Below, piece after piece: positions 49,499 through 60,700 of a stretch of 64,000 nt of DNA; the first letter of the stretch is position 1, and every line of letters begins with the position of its first letter. Both the position numbers and the translations under genes were made by a program. Below the pieces are notes generated by a model. It saw only the letters and a program-made list of their open reading frames with translations. It was not told the DNA's origin and made no database searches. The stretch comes from Symbiodinium natans. Lineage: Eukaryota; Sar; Dinophyceae; Suessiales; Symbiodiniaceae. The stretch covers positions 840,191-904,190 of the forward strand of contig CAJNDS010000757.1 in NCBI GenBank assembly GCA_905221605.1, in the 5' to 3' direction.

Positions 49499-49995
49499 AA
49501 CCTCTCTTTCTATATATACTTAAACCTTATACACCTTCGTGGCTAAGGGTCATTTCTTCGTGGCTAAGGGTCATTTCTTCGTGGCTAAGGGTCATTTCTT
49601 CGTGGCTAAGGGTCATTTCTTCGTGGCTAAGGGCAATTTCCTCGCTAAGGGCAATTTCTTGGTCGCTAAGGGCCATTTCCTGGGCGTTAAGGGTCATTTA
49701 AGGGTCATTTCTTCGTGGCTAAGGGTCATTTTTTCGTGGCTAAGGGTCATTTCCTTCGTGGCTAAGGGTCATTTCCTTCGTGGCTAAGGGTCATTTCTTC
49801 GTGGCTAAGGGTCATTTCCTTCGTTTCTTCGTGGCTAAGGGTCATTTCTTCGTGGCTAAGGGTCATTTCTTCGTGGCTAAGGGTCATTTCTTCGTGGCTA
49901 AGGGTCATTTCCTTCGTGGCTAAGGGTCATTTCTTCGTGGCTAAGGGTCATTTCTTCGTGGCTAAGGGTCATTTCCTTCGTGGTTCGGGGTCGTT
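49499..49995 (+). repeat. 21-bp minisatellite 3 with TATA-like leader
   Basis: The leader CTCTCTTTCTATATATACTT (49502-49521) directly follows CCCTAAA. It is followed by about 21 units of CGTGGCTAAGGGTCATTTC plus two T (unit starts 49538, 49559), with a few variants, ending at a C-run (50001-50013). Confidence 0.9.
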
Positions 49996-50059
49996 TCTTC
50001 CCCCCCCCCCCCACCCGTAAGAAGGAAAAATATGTATAATGCGGTTTGGCCCTGGTTTG

Positions 50060-52016
50060 GCCCTGGGACTTTAATATTTTAATGTTCGGTGGATCTGGCC
50101 CTGGACTTTAATATTTTAATATTCAAGGCTTGACTTTAATATTAAAATATTAAAATATTAAAGTCCTGGGGTCTCTGGCCAGGCCTGAGGCAGAAAAGGA
50201 CTTTAATATTAAAATATTAAAGTTTTTTAAATATTAAAGTCCCGGGCCGGACTTTAATATTTTAATATTCAAGGCTTGACTTTAATATTAAAATATTAAA
50301 ATATTAAAGTCCTGGGGTCTCTGGCCAGGCCTGAGGCAGAAAAGGACTTTAATATTAAAATATTAAAGTTTTTTAAATATTAAAGTCCCGGGCCGGACTT
50401 TAATATTTTAATATTCAAGGCTTGACTTTAATATTAAAATATTAAAATATCAAAGTCCTGGGGTCTCTGGCCAGGCCTGAGGCAGAAAAGGACTTTAATA
50501 TTAAAATATTAAAGTTTTTTAAATATTAAAGTCCCGGGCCGGACGTTAATATTTTAATATTCAAGGCTTGACTTTAATATTAAAATATTGAAATATTAAA
50601 GTCCTGGGGTCTCTGGCCAGGCATGAGGCAGAAAAGAACTTTAATATTAAAATATTAAAGTTTTTTAAATATTACAGTCCCGGGCCGGACTTTAATATTT
50701 TATATTCAAGGCTTGACTTTGATATTAAAATATTGAAATATTAAAGTCCTGGGGTCTCTGGCCGGGCCTGAGGCACGGGACTTTATTATTTAGAAAACTT
50801 TAATATTTTAATATTAAAGTCCTTTTCTGCCTCATGCCTGGCCAGAGACCCCAGGACTTTAATATTTTAATATTTTAATATTAAAGTCAAGCCTTGAATA
50901 TTAAAATATTAAAGTCCGGCCCGGGACTTTAATATTTAAAAACTTTAATATTTTAATGTGAAAATCCTTCTCTGCCTCAGTCCTGGCCAGAGACCCCAGG
51001 ACTTTAATATTTTAATATTTTAATATTAAAGTCAAGCCTTGAATATTAAAATATTAAAGTCCGGCCCGGGACTTTAATATTTAAAAAACTTTAATATTTT
51101 AATATTAAAGTTCTTTTCTGCCTCACGCCTGGCCAGAGACCCCAGGACTTTAATATTTCAATATTTTAATATTAAAGTCAAGCCTTGAATATTAAAATAT
51201 TAAAGTCCGGCCCGGGACTTTAATATTTAAAAAACTTTAATATTTTAATATTAAAGTCCTTTTCTGCCTCAGGCCTGGCCAGAGACCCCAGGACTTTGAT
51301 ATTTTAATATTTTAATATTAAAGTCAAGCCTTGAATATTAAAATATTAAAGTCCGGCCGGGGACTTTAATATTTAAAAACTTTAATATTTTAATATGAAA
51401 ATCCTTTTCTGCCTCAGGCCTGGCCAGAGACCCCAGGACTTTAATATTTTAGTATTAAAGTCAAGCCTTGAATATTAAAATATTAAAGTCCGGCCCGGGA
51501 CTTTAATATTTAAAAAACTTTAATATTTTAATATGAAAGTCCTTTTCTGCCTCAGGCCTGGCCAGAGACCCCAGGACTTTAATATTTTAATATTTTAATA
51601 TTAAAGTCAAGCCTTGAATATTAAAATATTAAAGTCCGGCCCGGGACTTTAATATTTAAAAAACTTTAATATTTTAATATTAAAGTCCTTTTCTGCCTCA
51701 GGCCTGGCCAGAGACCCCAGGACTTTAATATTTTAATATTTTAATATTAAAGTCAAGCCTTGAATATTAAAATATTAAAGTCCGGCCCGGGACTTTAATA
51801 TTTAAAAAACTTTAATATTTTAATATTAAAGTCCTTTTCTGCCTCAGGCCTGGCCGGAGACCCCAGGACTTTAATATTTTAATATTTTTAATATTTTAAT
51901 ATTAAAGTCAAGCCTTGAATATTAAAATATTAAAGTCCGGCCCGGGACTTTAATATTTAAAAAACTTTAATATTCTAATATTAAAGTTCTTTTCTGCCTC
52001 AGGCCTGGCCAGAGAC
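50060..52016. repeat. 146-bp satellite in an inverted array
   Basis: The unit marker CAAGGCTTGAC (plus) occurs at 50124, 50270, 50416, 50562 and 50707. Its reverse, GTCAAGCCTTG, then appears (CAAGCCTTG at 50888, 51033, 51179, 51325, 51462, 51608, 51754, 51909). The spacing is 145-146 bp, with two variants of 137 and 155. Orientation flips near 50780-50830. Each unit holds several palindromes of ACTTTAATATTAAAATATTA type, a GCCCGGGCC-like block and a GGGGTCTCTGGCCAGGCCTG block. No ORF. Confidence 0.95.
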
Positions 52017-52765
52017 CCCGGCACTTTGTCAAATCCCTCTGCGCCACGGGAAAATCTGGCCAAATCGGGCGGCTACCTTTGGGAAGTGTGGTAAAAACCA
52101 ATCAAAACGGGGTATCGGGATTTCACAAAGTGCTGCGGATAATCCGGCGTCGAAAATACCAATCAAAGCGGGGCATAATTTCACAAAGTGCCGCAGGAAA
52201 ATCTGGCCAAATCGGGCTGCTACCTTTCGGAAGTGTTCAAAATACCAATGAAAACGGGGCATAGGGATTTCACAAAGTGCCGCAGAAAATCTGGCCAAAT
52301 CGGGCTGCTACCTTTCGGAAGTGTGCAAAATACCAATGAAAACGGGGCATAGGGATTTCACAAAGTGCCGCAGAAAATCTGGCCAAATCGGGCTGCTACC
52401 TTTCGGAAGCGTGGAAAATACAAATCAAAACAGGGCATAGGGATTTCACAAAGCGCCGCGGAAAATCTGGCCAAATCGGGCTGCTGCCTTTCGGATGCGT
52501 GGAAAATACCAATCAAAACGGGGCATAGGGATTTCACAAAGTGCCGAGAGAAAATCTGGCCAAATCGGGCTGCTACCCTTCGGAAGTGTGGTAAATACCA
52601 ATCAAAACGGGGTATCGGGATTTCGCAGAGCGCCGCGGAAAATCTGGCCAAATCGGGCTGCTACCCTTCGGAAGTGTGGAAAAACACCAATCAAAACGGG
52701 GCATAGGGATTTCACAAAGCGCCGAGACAAAATCTGGCCAAATCGGGCTGCTACCCTTCGGAAGG
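52017..52765 (+). repeat. 88-bp satellite array 1
   Basis: Units contain AAAATCTGGCCAAATCGGGC, GCTACCTTTCGGAAGTGTGG and ATACCAATCAAAACGGGGCA. Starts at 52286, 52374, 52462 and 52551 give an 88-89 bp period; the first units are shorter. It begins at the last unit of the 146-bp array without a gap. Same orientation as 54060-54560 and 55180-55510. Confidence 0.95.
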
Positions 52766-54056
52766 GTAGCTGGGTTAGTTGTAACTCTTATTTTTGCTTA
52801 GTTGTAACTTTTGTTTTTTGCTTAGTTGTAACTTGTCGTCACTGAACTGTTAGCAGGGGCAGTATTTGGCGCAACCCTCCCCCCCCTCCACCCGAGCATG
52901 CCGATGGGCCAAGAATGGTGCCGTCTTTTGGGTCTACCCTAAAACCCTAAACCTAAACCTTAAAATAATGGAACCCTAAAACCATGAAAGCCTAAGACCC
53001 TAAAACCCTCCTAAAACAATAGAACCCTAAAGCCCTAATACATCCTAAAATCCTAAAACCTTAAGACCCTAAAGCTCTAAAGCCCTATAGGCCATAAAAC
53101 CCTTAAATAATGGAACCCTAAAGTGCTAAAACCTGAAAACCCCGAACTACGAAGTAGGACCCTAAAACCCTAAAGCGGACCCTAAAACACTAAAGCCCTA
53201 AAGCCCAAAGGCCCTAAAACCCTAACACTCGAAAGCCCTAGCACCTTGAACCTACCTGGGGTCTTCGAAGACCGCATTTCCTGATTTTAAGGACTCCCCC
53301 TAGGTCGGTGCTTAGTTTTGCGTAGTAGGCGTAAAAAAAGGACGAATACCCACCCCCCAAAAAAAAACAAACAGTACAAGAATACCCAAATAAATTGTGC
53401 ATCCTTATTACTGCTGTTGCTTGTATTACTATTGTTGCTATCATTCATATTTTTAGTCTGATGACTGTTACCTCCATTATTACATGTGCTTTTGTTAGGA
53501 ACCCTAAACCCAAACCTTAGGCCCTAAACCCCTAAAAGCCGTAAGCCCCCAACGCCCTAAACCCCCAAATCCGAAATCCCAAAACACTAAACCCTAAAAA
53601 CCTTTGGCCCTGAAAGCCCCAAGCCCAAAACCCTCAGGGCTGCCTGACAGCCCGAAATGCTAGGAAGCCTAGAAACCCGAGGCGCTAGAAGCCTTCAGCC
53701 ATAGTAGAAACACAGGCCTAAAGCCCAAATGTCGCTGAGGCCTAAACGCCCTAAACCCTAGAAGCCCCAAGCCCCAGCTGGCCCTAAAACCACTGAGGCC
53801 TTAAAGCCCTAAGCCCGTAAAGCCTGAACCCTAAAGCCAACAGCCTATGCCTTAACTCCAAAAACCCAAACCCGAGGCCCTAAACCCTAGGTATTTCACA
53901 GCATTTGCAGTTTGAGGCCGAAAAAAAGTTACAGGTAAGCAAGGGTTATGGCGCGAAAAAAGTTACGAGTCAGCAAAAACAAGTTACAACTAAGTAAATC
54001 CAGCAAAAACACCAAAAGTCACAAGTAAGCAAAATGACAAGTTGCAACTAAGCGTG
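52766..54056. other. Spacer between 88-bp arrays, bounded by inverted TTAGTTGTAACTT motifs
   Basis: On the left, three TTAGTTGTAACTT copies (52776-52835); on the right, the inverse AAGTTACAACTAAG (53980-53993, 54030-54046). The interior has CCCTAAAA-like units (52937-53250, 53500-53900) and a short AT-rich segment (53300-53480). No gene. Confidence 0.6.
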
Positions 54057-54560
54057 CTTCCTTCGGAAGTGTGGAAAATACCAATCAAAACGGGGCATAA
54101 GGATTTCACAAAGTGCCGCGGAAAATCTGGCCAAATCGGGCTGCTACCCTTCAGAAGTGTGGAAAATACCACTCAAAACAGGGCATAGGGATTTCACAAA
54201 GTGCCGCGGAGAATCTGGGCTGCGTAGGGATTTCACAAAGTGCCGCGGAAAATCTGGCCAAGTCGGGCTGGTTACCTTCGGAAGCGTGGAAAATACCAAT
54301 CAAAACGGCGCAGGATTTCACACCACATCGGGCTGCTACCTTTCGGAAGTCAGTGTGGAAAATACCAATCAAAACGGGGCATAAGGATTTCACAAAGTGC
54401 CGCGGAAAATCTGGCCACATCGGGCTGCTACCCTTCAGAAGTGTGGAAAATACCACTCAAAACAGGGCATAGGGATTTCACAAAGTGCCGCGGAGAATTC
54501 GGCCAAATCGGGCTGCTACCTTTCGGAAGTGTGGTAAACACCAGTCAACATCCCTGTCGC
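54057..54560 (+). repeat. 88-bp satellite array 2
   Basis: About six units, some truncated (54215-54235, 54300-54330). Confidence 0.9.
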
Positions 54561-54648
54561 CCCATGTCGTTTTGCAGTATTTGTGAGGGTTTGTAAGGTC
54601 TCGGTGCAATTCCAGCGCATGTTGCTACATGTAGTCGCGGAGTACATT

Positions 54649-54920
54649 CATTTCCCTTGAGTTTTCCCTTGTTGTTTTTTTGCCGCCCGCATTTTCAAGG
54701 GAAACCCTTCCCTTGAAAACCCCGCGGAACCCTGCTTCCCTTAAGATGTCCCTTTAAACGTGTTGGTTTCCGTTTGCCTGTTCCCTTGAATTCCCTTTCA
54801 ATCTTCCCTTGAACCGTTGGCGGCGTCGCGCGAAAAGCCAAACGCCAGCCCAAAATGAGGCCTTTTTTCCCGCCGAATCCCGCCAAACGTGCGCTTTTCA
54901 CACTCCAAGGGAAATGTCTG
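54649..54920 (+). mobile_element. TIR family D, copy 1
   Basis: CATTTCCCTTGAG at the left and CTCCAAGGGAAATG at the right are inverted repeats around about 270 bp with recurrent CCCTTGAA motifs. A leader GGGTTTGTAAGGTCTCGGTG (54587-54606) precedes both copies. No ORF with a motif. Confidence 0.65.
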
Positions 54921-55179
54921 ACGCGAGTGACAGGTGAGGAACGTAGTGTGTCAATACTATACTACGTGTCATATGTAATTGTACACAGTTGAAGTCTGAT
55001 ATAAATCAAGTTTGGTTACAGCATTATCATTATTATCATGAATTAGACTTTTTGGTTTGCTCTCATAAGCATTCAACCCAAGCGTTGGATCCTGAATAGA
55101 CATTGCAGTCGGCTTGGGCCAAAGATTTTGGAAACACATAAGCAAGGAGGGGTTTCGGGTTGAAATAAAAACGAACCAC

Positions 55180-55515
55180 AGGGATTTCACAAATACCGCG
55201 GAAAATCTGGTCAAATCGGGCTGCTACCCTTCGGAAGTGTGGAAAATACCAATTAAAACGGCGCAGGATTTCACAAAGTGCCGCGGAACATCTGGCCACA
55301 TCGGGCTGCTACCTTTCGGAAGTGTGGAAAATACCAATCAAAAACGGGGTAACGGGATTTCACAAAGTGCCGCGGAAAATCTGGCCAATCGGGCTGCTAC
55401 CTTTCGGAAGTGTGGTAAATACAAATAAAAACGATCCAAAGGGTTTTCGCAATCTGCCGCGGAAAATCTGGCCAAATCGGGTTGTTACCCTTCGGAAGTG
55501 TGGTAAGTGCTAAGC
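55180..55515 (+). repeat. 88-bp satellite array 3
   Basis: About four diverged units. It is followed by 55516-55790, a stretch of AT-rich DNA without gene evidence. The region 54921-55140 before it is also AT-rich and gene-free. Confidence 0.85.
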
Positions 55516-55859
55516 AAAACCGGGCACAGTGATTCACGATCCCTATGTCTTGGCTTTAGGTTGGGGGTTTATGAAAGTCAAAAAACTCCAAAATGTTGAA
55601 AAAATCACTAAAACAGCCATTTTGGAGATTTCCATTGTGAAAAAAATCCCTACGTTTGGGCTTCAGACCAAAATTGTCGAAAGTCACAAAAACTCGCCAG
55701 ACCAGATAAAACTAGAGAAATTGGCCAGTTTTTGCGCGGCACATTTTGATGTGGCTGATCGATCGAGAAGTCCTCACACCATGTTGCCTTAAGGTATTTG
55801 TGGGGGTTTGTAAGGTCTCGGTGCACCAGCAGATGTTGCTACAAGTAGTCCCGGAATAC

Positions 55860-56134
55860 ATTCATTTCCCTTGAGTTTTTTCTTGGTTTTTTTTTCCCGC
55901 CCATATTATCAAGGGAAGCCCTTCCTTCGAAAACCCCGCGGAACCCTGCTTCCTTTGAGATTTCCCTTCTAAACATGTTGGTTTCCATCTGATTTTCCCC
56001 TGCACTTCCTTTAAATCTTCCTTTGACCGGTTAACCGCGTCCCACAAGAAAGCAGAACGCAAGTCCAAAATGAAACATTTTTTTCCCGCCGAACCCCGCC
56101 AAACATGCGATTTTCACCCATTCCAAGGGAAAGG
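55860..56134 (+). mobile_element. TIR family D, copy 2
   Basis: The same structure as 54649-54920 with roughly one change in six to seven bases. The left end CATTTCCCTTGAG is intact; the right end is ATTCCAAGGGAAAGG. The shared leader is at 55805-55824. Confidence 0.65.
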
Positions 56135-56640
56135 CCCAATTACAAAACTGGGCGTAACAAACATTTTCCTCATCCGTTAGAGCACTCATCTTCTTCTAAC
56201 ACGAACATGGACGTCAACTACACAATGGGCGGTTCGGCGCCACCAATGTTTCGAGTCTACTCCCTTCGCAAAATTTGTTGCAATAGAACCGCCTCGCTCT
56301 TTAATTTAGGAGACAGGAATGGGGTGGTTCGACACGAGTAGCGCCTAATTTTCTGAAACGTTTCCATTCAGAATAATTGGTGCTAATGAACCGTCTTGGC
56401 TTGAATTTAGGGTAGGAATGGGATGATTCGATAGCACCACGTATACAGGAAGCGGGCGCTTCGATAACACTAGGTTTACTGAAGCGTTTCCCCTTGTAAA
56501 ATCTGGCGCTGTCGAACCGCTTTTGCTTGAAGTACTTCTTTCTTCCAGCATGCGAGGAGAATTTGTAGGTAGCCACAATCAGAACCGAGAAGCGAGAAAC
56601 AAAAACAGGTGGAGCGAACGGCCCATTTGCTGATAAATTG
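56135..56640. other. No gene seen
   Basis: Mixed DNA with weakly repeated motifs on the minus strand (CGGTTC-containing, about 60 bp apart, 56290-56540). Confidence 0.35.
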
Positions 56641-56807
56641 CAATGGTATGCCATGGTGAAGGGGGGTCCTCCTCCCCTGTCACCATTGTCTGGCAAGAAG
56701 AGAGAAGACAAGAGGGCAATAAGTCGGTCCTTCCCAGAATTTTTCAGCGACGAGAAGAAAAGAAAAGAAAGACTGAAATAACCTTAGTGCCGGTTGTTTT
56801 GCGCCAC

Positions 56808-56841
<34 letters not shown>

Positions 56842-58980
56842 ATTTCGCTCTTGATTGAAGAATACGCAACATGTTCTAAGGAAGAAGAGAAGAGGAAACC
56901 ACTTTTCGCACAAATTATCATGTAGGAAAAGGAATCAGAAGCAAGCGGTGAGTCAGGCATCAGATAAAAGAAGTAGGAGGCAGGAACAGGAGAAGTCCTC
57001 CTGTCTGGGCTTTTTCTCGCAGACACCCAAAACAGCACATAGGGGCCCCCTCTTCCCCTCTTCCGTCACATCCACTCCTCCCCTGCCACCATTGAATGGC
57101 AAGAAGAAAGAAGGCAACAAACAAACAAGTCTGTCCTTTCAAGAATAAATTAGCGGCAAGAAGAGAAGGGAAGAGAAGACAAGATAATGTCACTCTCCCT
57201 TCTCTGAAGAGTACACAACATGTACGGAAAGGAGTGCAGAAGGGGAAATCTTTCCAGAAGTTGTCACTTAGAAGAAATCGGAAGCAAGCGATGGGTCAGA
57301 AATCAGATACATTTAGGCAGATGGTAGGAAGAAGGAACTAGAATGAGCAGATCAAGACAAGAGATGGGGAAACAGGTAGGAGATGACCTTCTTTGTTTTT
57401 GCGCTCCATCCTTTCCATGCTTATCACCTATAATGAGAACGCAGGGAGTAAGAAAAGAAGAGATGGCGGGTGAGACGACGATGCCCCGCTCAATGTTTCC
57501 AAAGTTCTCTGAGAGAACAAAAACAAGCGTAGACAAGGGATGCAATGACATGAAAGAACTTTCCTTCTTATTCTTCTCGGTTTCGGGGTTAGTGTTTAGG
57601 AGTAGAGACGAGAGGATTTCTAGTTGTTTACGCGCCACATCTCTCTCTCTCTTCCTACCAAACATTCGGAAAGGAGTGGAGAAGGGGGGAATCCTTTGCA
57701 CAGTGCTTCGCATAGAACACGGAATCAAAAAGCAAGTCATGAGAGAGAAACCAGATACAGGAACATCTTTGTTTCATGAAAGACCGAGCAAGGAGAGTGA
57801 GAAAGGAAGGAAACAGGTGGAGAGAAAGACTCCTCTTGCTCCTGATGTGCAATGGTATGACGCAATGCTGCAGGCTGCAGGGACAGCTGGGTGAGGTGCA
57901 CATTCCGCAGCCTTCGATCGGCCGCGGCTTCTCTTCTTTGCGGGGTACGGAAACGCCCGGGCAAAGACCTTTCTGATACGAGTAGATGAAGAGGAGAAGT
58001 GAAGGAAAGAGGTTAGAAATGACATCCTCTCTTTTTGCGCTCCATCCTTTCCTTTCTGATCGTCAAATGCGAATGTAGAGTAACAGGAAAGGACGGGTGA
58101 GAACATCAAGACGGCTTGAGCGCTTGTTGTTTCGTACCGCATCTCTCTTTCTTTCTCCATTCACTGAGGAGTATACGACATACTCGGAAGGGAATGGAGG
58201 ATGGGAACCCTTTTCCACAAGTTTTCATATAGAAGAAGGAGTCAGAAGCAAGCAGTGAGAAAGCCGACAAATGAGGATGGTAAGAACAAGGAACAGAAGT
58301 CCTCCTTCTAGCTGTTTTGTCCCCTCCCGAGCTGTGTTTTTCTTTTTCCTTTTTCTTAGTCTCGCGAAGGAGGCAGGAGAAAGACAGAGCAAGCATACAC
58401 AGTTGGAGCGAAAGGCCCGTTTGCTGGTGAATTGCCATATGATGACATGGTAGTGAAGGGGCCTCTGCTAGGAGAGGTGAACGTGCGACACCCTCGATCT
58501 GCCTAGTGGCTTCTCTTCTTTGTGGGAACAGGAAACGCCTGGCCCAAGGCCTTTCTCAAACGAGTAGATTGAGTAGATCAAGAGGAGAGATGGGAAACAG
58601 GTAGGAGATGACCTTCTTTCTTGTTGCGCTCCATCCTTTCCTTGACTATCACCGAATGAGAACGTCGAGAGCAAGAACAGAGGGCGGGCGAGACGATGTC
58701 CCACTCAGTCTTTTCAAAGTTCTCTGAGACAGCAAAAACAAGCGTAGACGAAGGATGCATTGAGATGAATATTGCACGGAGAAAGGAAGACGAGGCCGGC
58801 CCAAAGAAGGAGATCGGGTCTCCATTCCTCTTCCGTCACTTCCACGCCTCCCCTGCCACCATTGTCTGGCAATAAGAACGAAGACAAGAGAGGAACAAGT
58901 CCATCCTTTCAAAAAGCAGTTAGCGGCAAGAAGACGAGGGAAGAGAAGAGTGGAGACGACAGGGTTTCTATGGCTTGAGT
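56641..58980 (+). repeat. Complex long repeat with diverged units
   Basis: Three sub-blocks recur. A block with GAAGAGAAG-type words and GGAATCAGAAGCAAGCG-like sequence (56850, 57215, 57660, 58175). A block CAGGTAGGAGATGACCTTCT to AAAACAAGCGTAGAC (57375-57540, 58598-58750). A block CTCCCCTGCCACCATTG (57075, 58848; variant 56670). CT-runs occur at 56812-56838. Units are several hundred bp and moderately diverged. No continuous coding frame is shared by copies. Confidence 0.7.
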
Positions 58981-58989
58981 GCTTGACAG

Positions 58990-59280
58990 TGCTTGTTGAT
59001 GACCATCATTACCCACCAGTACCCACCATTCACCGTTCCCGCCGTCACCCACCAGTAATTGCACCGTTCCTACCAATACCCGCCATTTCCCGCCATTTCC
59101 CACCATTTCCCACCATTTCCCACCATTCCCACCATTCCCACCGTTCCCACCATTACCCAGCTCACCCAGCATTAATTTCCCACCATTCCCGCCAGTACCG
59201 ACCATGACCAACCATACCGCAATTACCCACCAGTATCCACCATTCCCACCATTACCCGCCATCACCCACCATTCCTAACA
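58990..59280 (+). repeat. CCACCATTCC minisatellite
   Basis: Short units of about 10 bp (CCCACCATTT, CCCACCAGTA), about 290 bp. Confidence 0.9.
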
Positions 59281-59289
59281 CTACACATA

Positions 59290-60355
59290 TTAATTAGGCA
59301 CCAATAAGCAAAACAAGCATGTACAGAGCGAAGAAGCACCACTAAGCAAGCAAGTTGCATTAAATTAGTGAGCAAAGACGCGCCAACAAGCAAAACCACC
59401 GCATAGTAAGTGAAGACACACCAATAAGCAGCAAGGGAGGACGCTCCAAGTAGCACAACAGCCTTCGCACAAATGAGCAAAACGACCGAACCGCATATAT
59501 AGAGCGAAGATGCAAAAGGCAAATCAACCGCGCATAGTAAGCCAAGACGCGCCAATAAGCAAAACAACCGCATAGCAAGCGAAGCCGCGCCGCCAAGCAA
59601 AACGGTTGCATATGGTGAGCGAATGCGCACCACCAAGCAAAAAACAACTGCGCAGCAGGTGAATGTGCACCATTGAGCAATGCGAAGACGCCCCTGTAAG
59701 CAGGACAACCGCACATAGTAAGTGAAGATGCACCAATTCGCAAAACAACTGCATACAGATCATACAGTAAGCGCACGGTCAGCGAAGACGCGCCAAGAAG
59801 CAAAACAAGTGCATATAGAGCAAAGACGCACCAAGAAGCAAAGCAACCGCGCGTAGTAAGCCAAGCCGCACCAATAATCAAAACAGCCGGACGCACCACT
59901 AAGTAAAACACACATATATAGTATACAGTATAAGCGAAGACGTCAACAAGCAACACAACCGCACAGTAAGTACAGTAAAGACACGATTAAGCACAACAAG
60001 CGCGGCTAGAGCGAAGACGCACCACTAAGCAGAACAGCTGTGCACACATTAAGGAAAGATGCAGCAATAATCAAAACGACTGCGTATAGGACATATAGTA
60101 AGCGAAGACGCACCACTAAGCAAAACAGCCGCGCAGAGTAGGCTAAGACGCGCCACGAAGCAAAACAAGCAAATATAGAGCGAAGGCGCATCAGCAAACA
60201 AAACAATCGCACAGTACGCGGAGACGCCCCAATAAGCAAAACAAGCGCATATAGAGCGAAGACGTGCCAAAAAGCAAAACAACCGCACACAGTAAGTGAA
60301 GACACACCCGGAACAGCCGCGCGTAGTAAGTGAAGACTCAGCAATATGCAAACCA
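59290..60355 (+). repeat. 1-kb minisatellite, AGCAAAACAACCGC type
   Basis: Units contain CACCAATAAGCAAAACAACC and GCATATAGAGCGAAGACG, about 40-50 bp, variable in length and order. The reverse strand stays open for long stretches as a result. Not a gene. Confidence 0.85.
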
Positions 60356-60700
60356 ACTGCACCAAAAAAGTGAGGGGGCGGGATGGAGCGAGGCTCGCGA
60401 TGTGGAATTGTTTGGGGCCCAAACCGCACCAAACAATGCGGGAGCGGGGTCTTCCGATGTAGAGGTTTTGGGGCCCCAAAGACCAAGAATTAAGCGAGCG
60501 CGGTTGCGATTTGGAGTTTTTGGGATATCTGCACCAAAAAGTGAGGGAGCGGGCTTGACCCCAATCCGCAAGCACTTTTTAAAAACGAAACTGAAAAGTG
60601 AGGACAGTCACGAGGATGGCGCCACTCAGGTGCCTCTTCCTCGTGACTGTCTGCGCTTTTGAGCCATGAACAGCAAACCAACCTTAAAAAGTGACGACAG
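60356..60700. repeat. AAAAAGTGAGGGAGCGGG repeats and a long hairpin
   Basis: Three diverged units around GGGGCCCCAAA, then an inverted pair GACAGTCACGAGGA / TCCTCGTGACTGTC (about 60603-60652) that can form a hairpin, with a third related motif at 60697-60706. Confidence 0.7.

Noticed and set aside
49538-49995. CRISPR-like direct repeats
   Set aside because: Units are contiguous with no variable spacers; eukaryotic minisatellite.
50060-52016. Centromere or nucleosome-phasing satellite because the unit is 146 bp
   Set aside because: The match to nucleosome core length is likely coincidence, and dinoflagellate chromatin is mostly not nucleosomal; no evidence for a centromere.
56855-57341. Lys/Arg-rich small proteins around CT-runs
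   Set aside because: They fall in a diverged repeat and the frames are not shared between copies.
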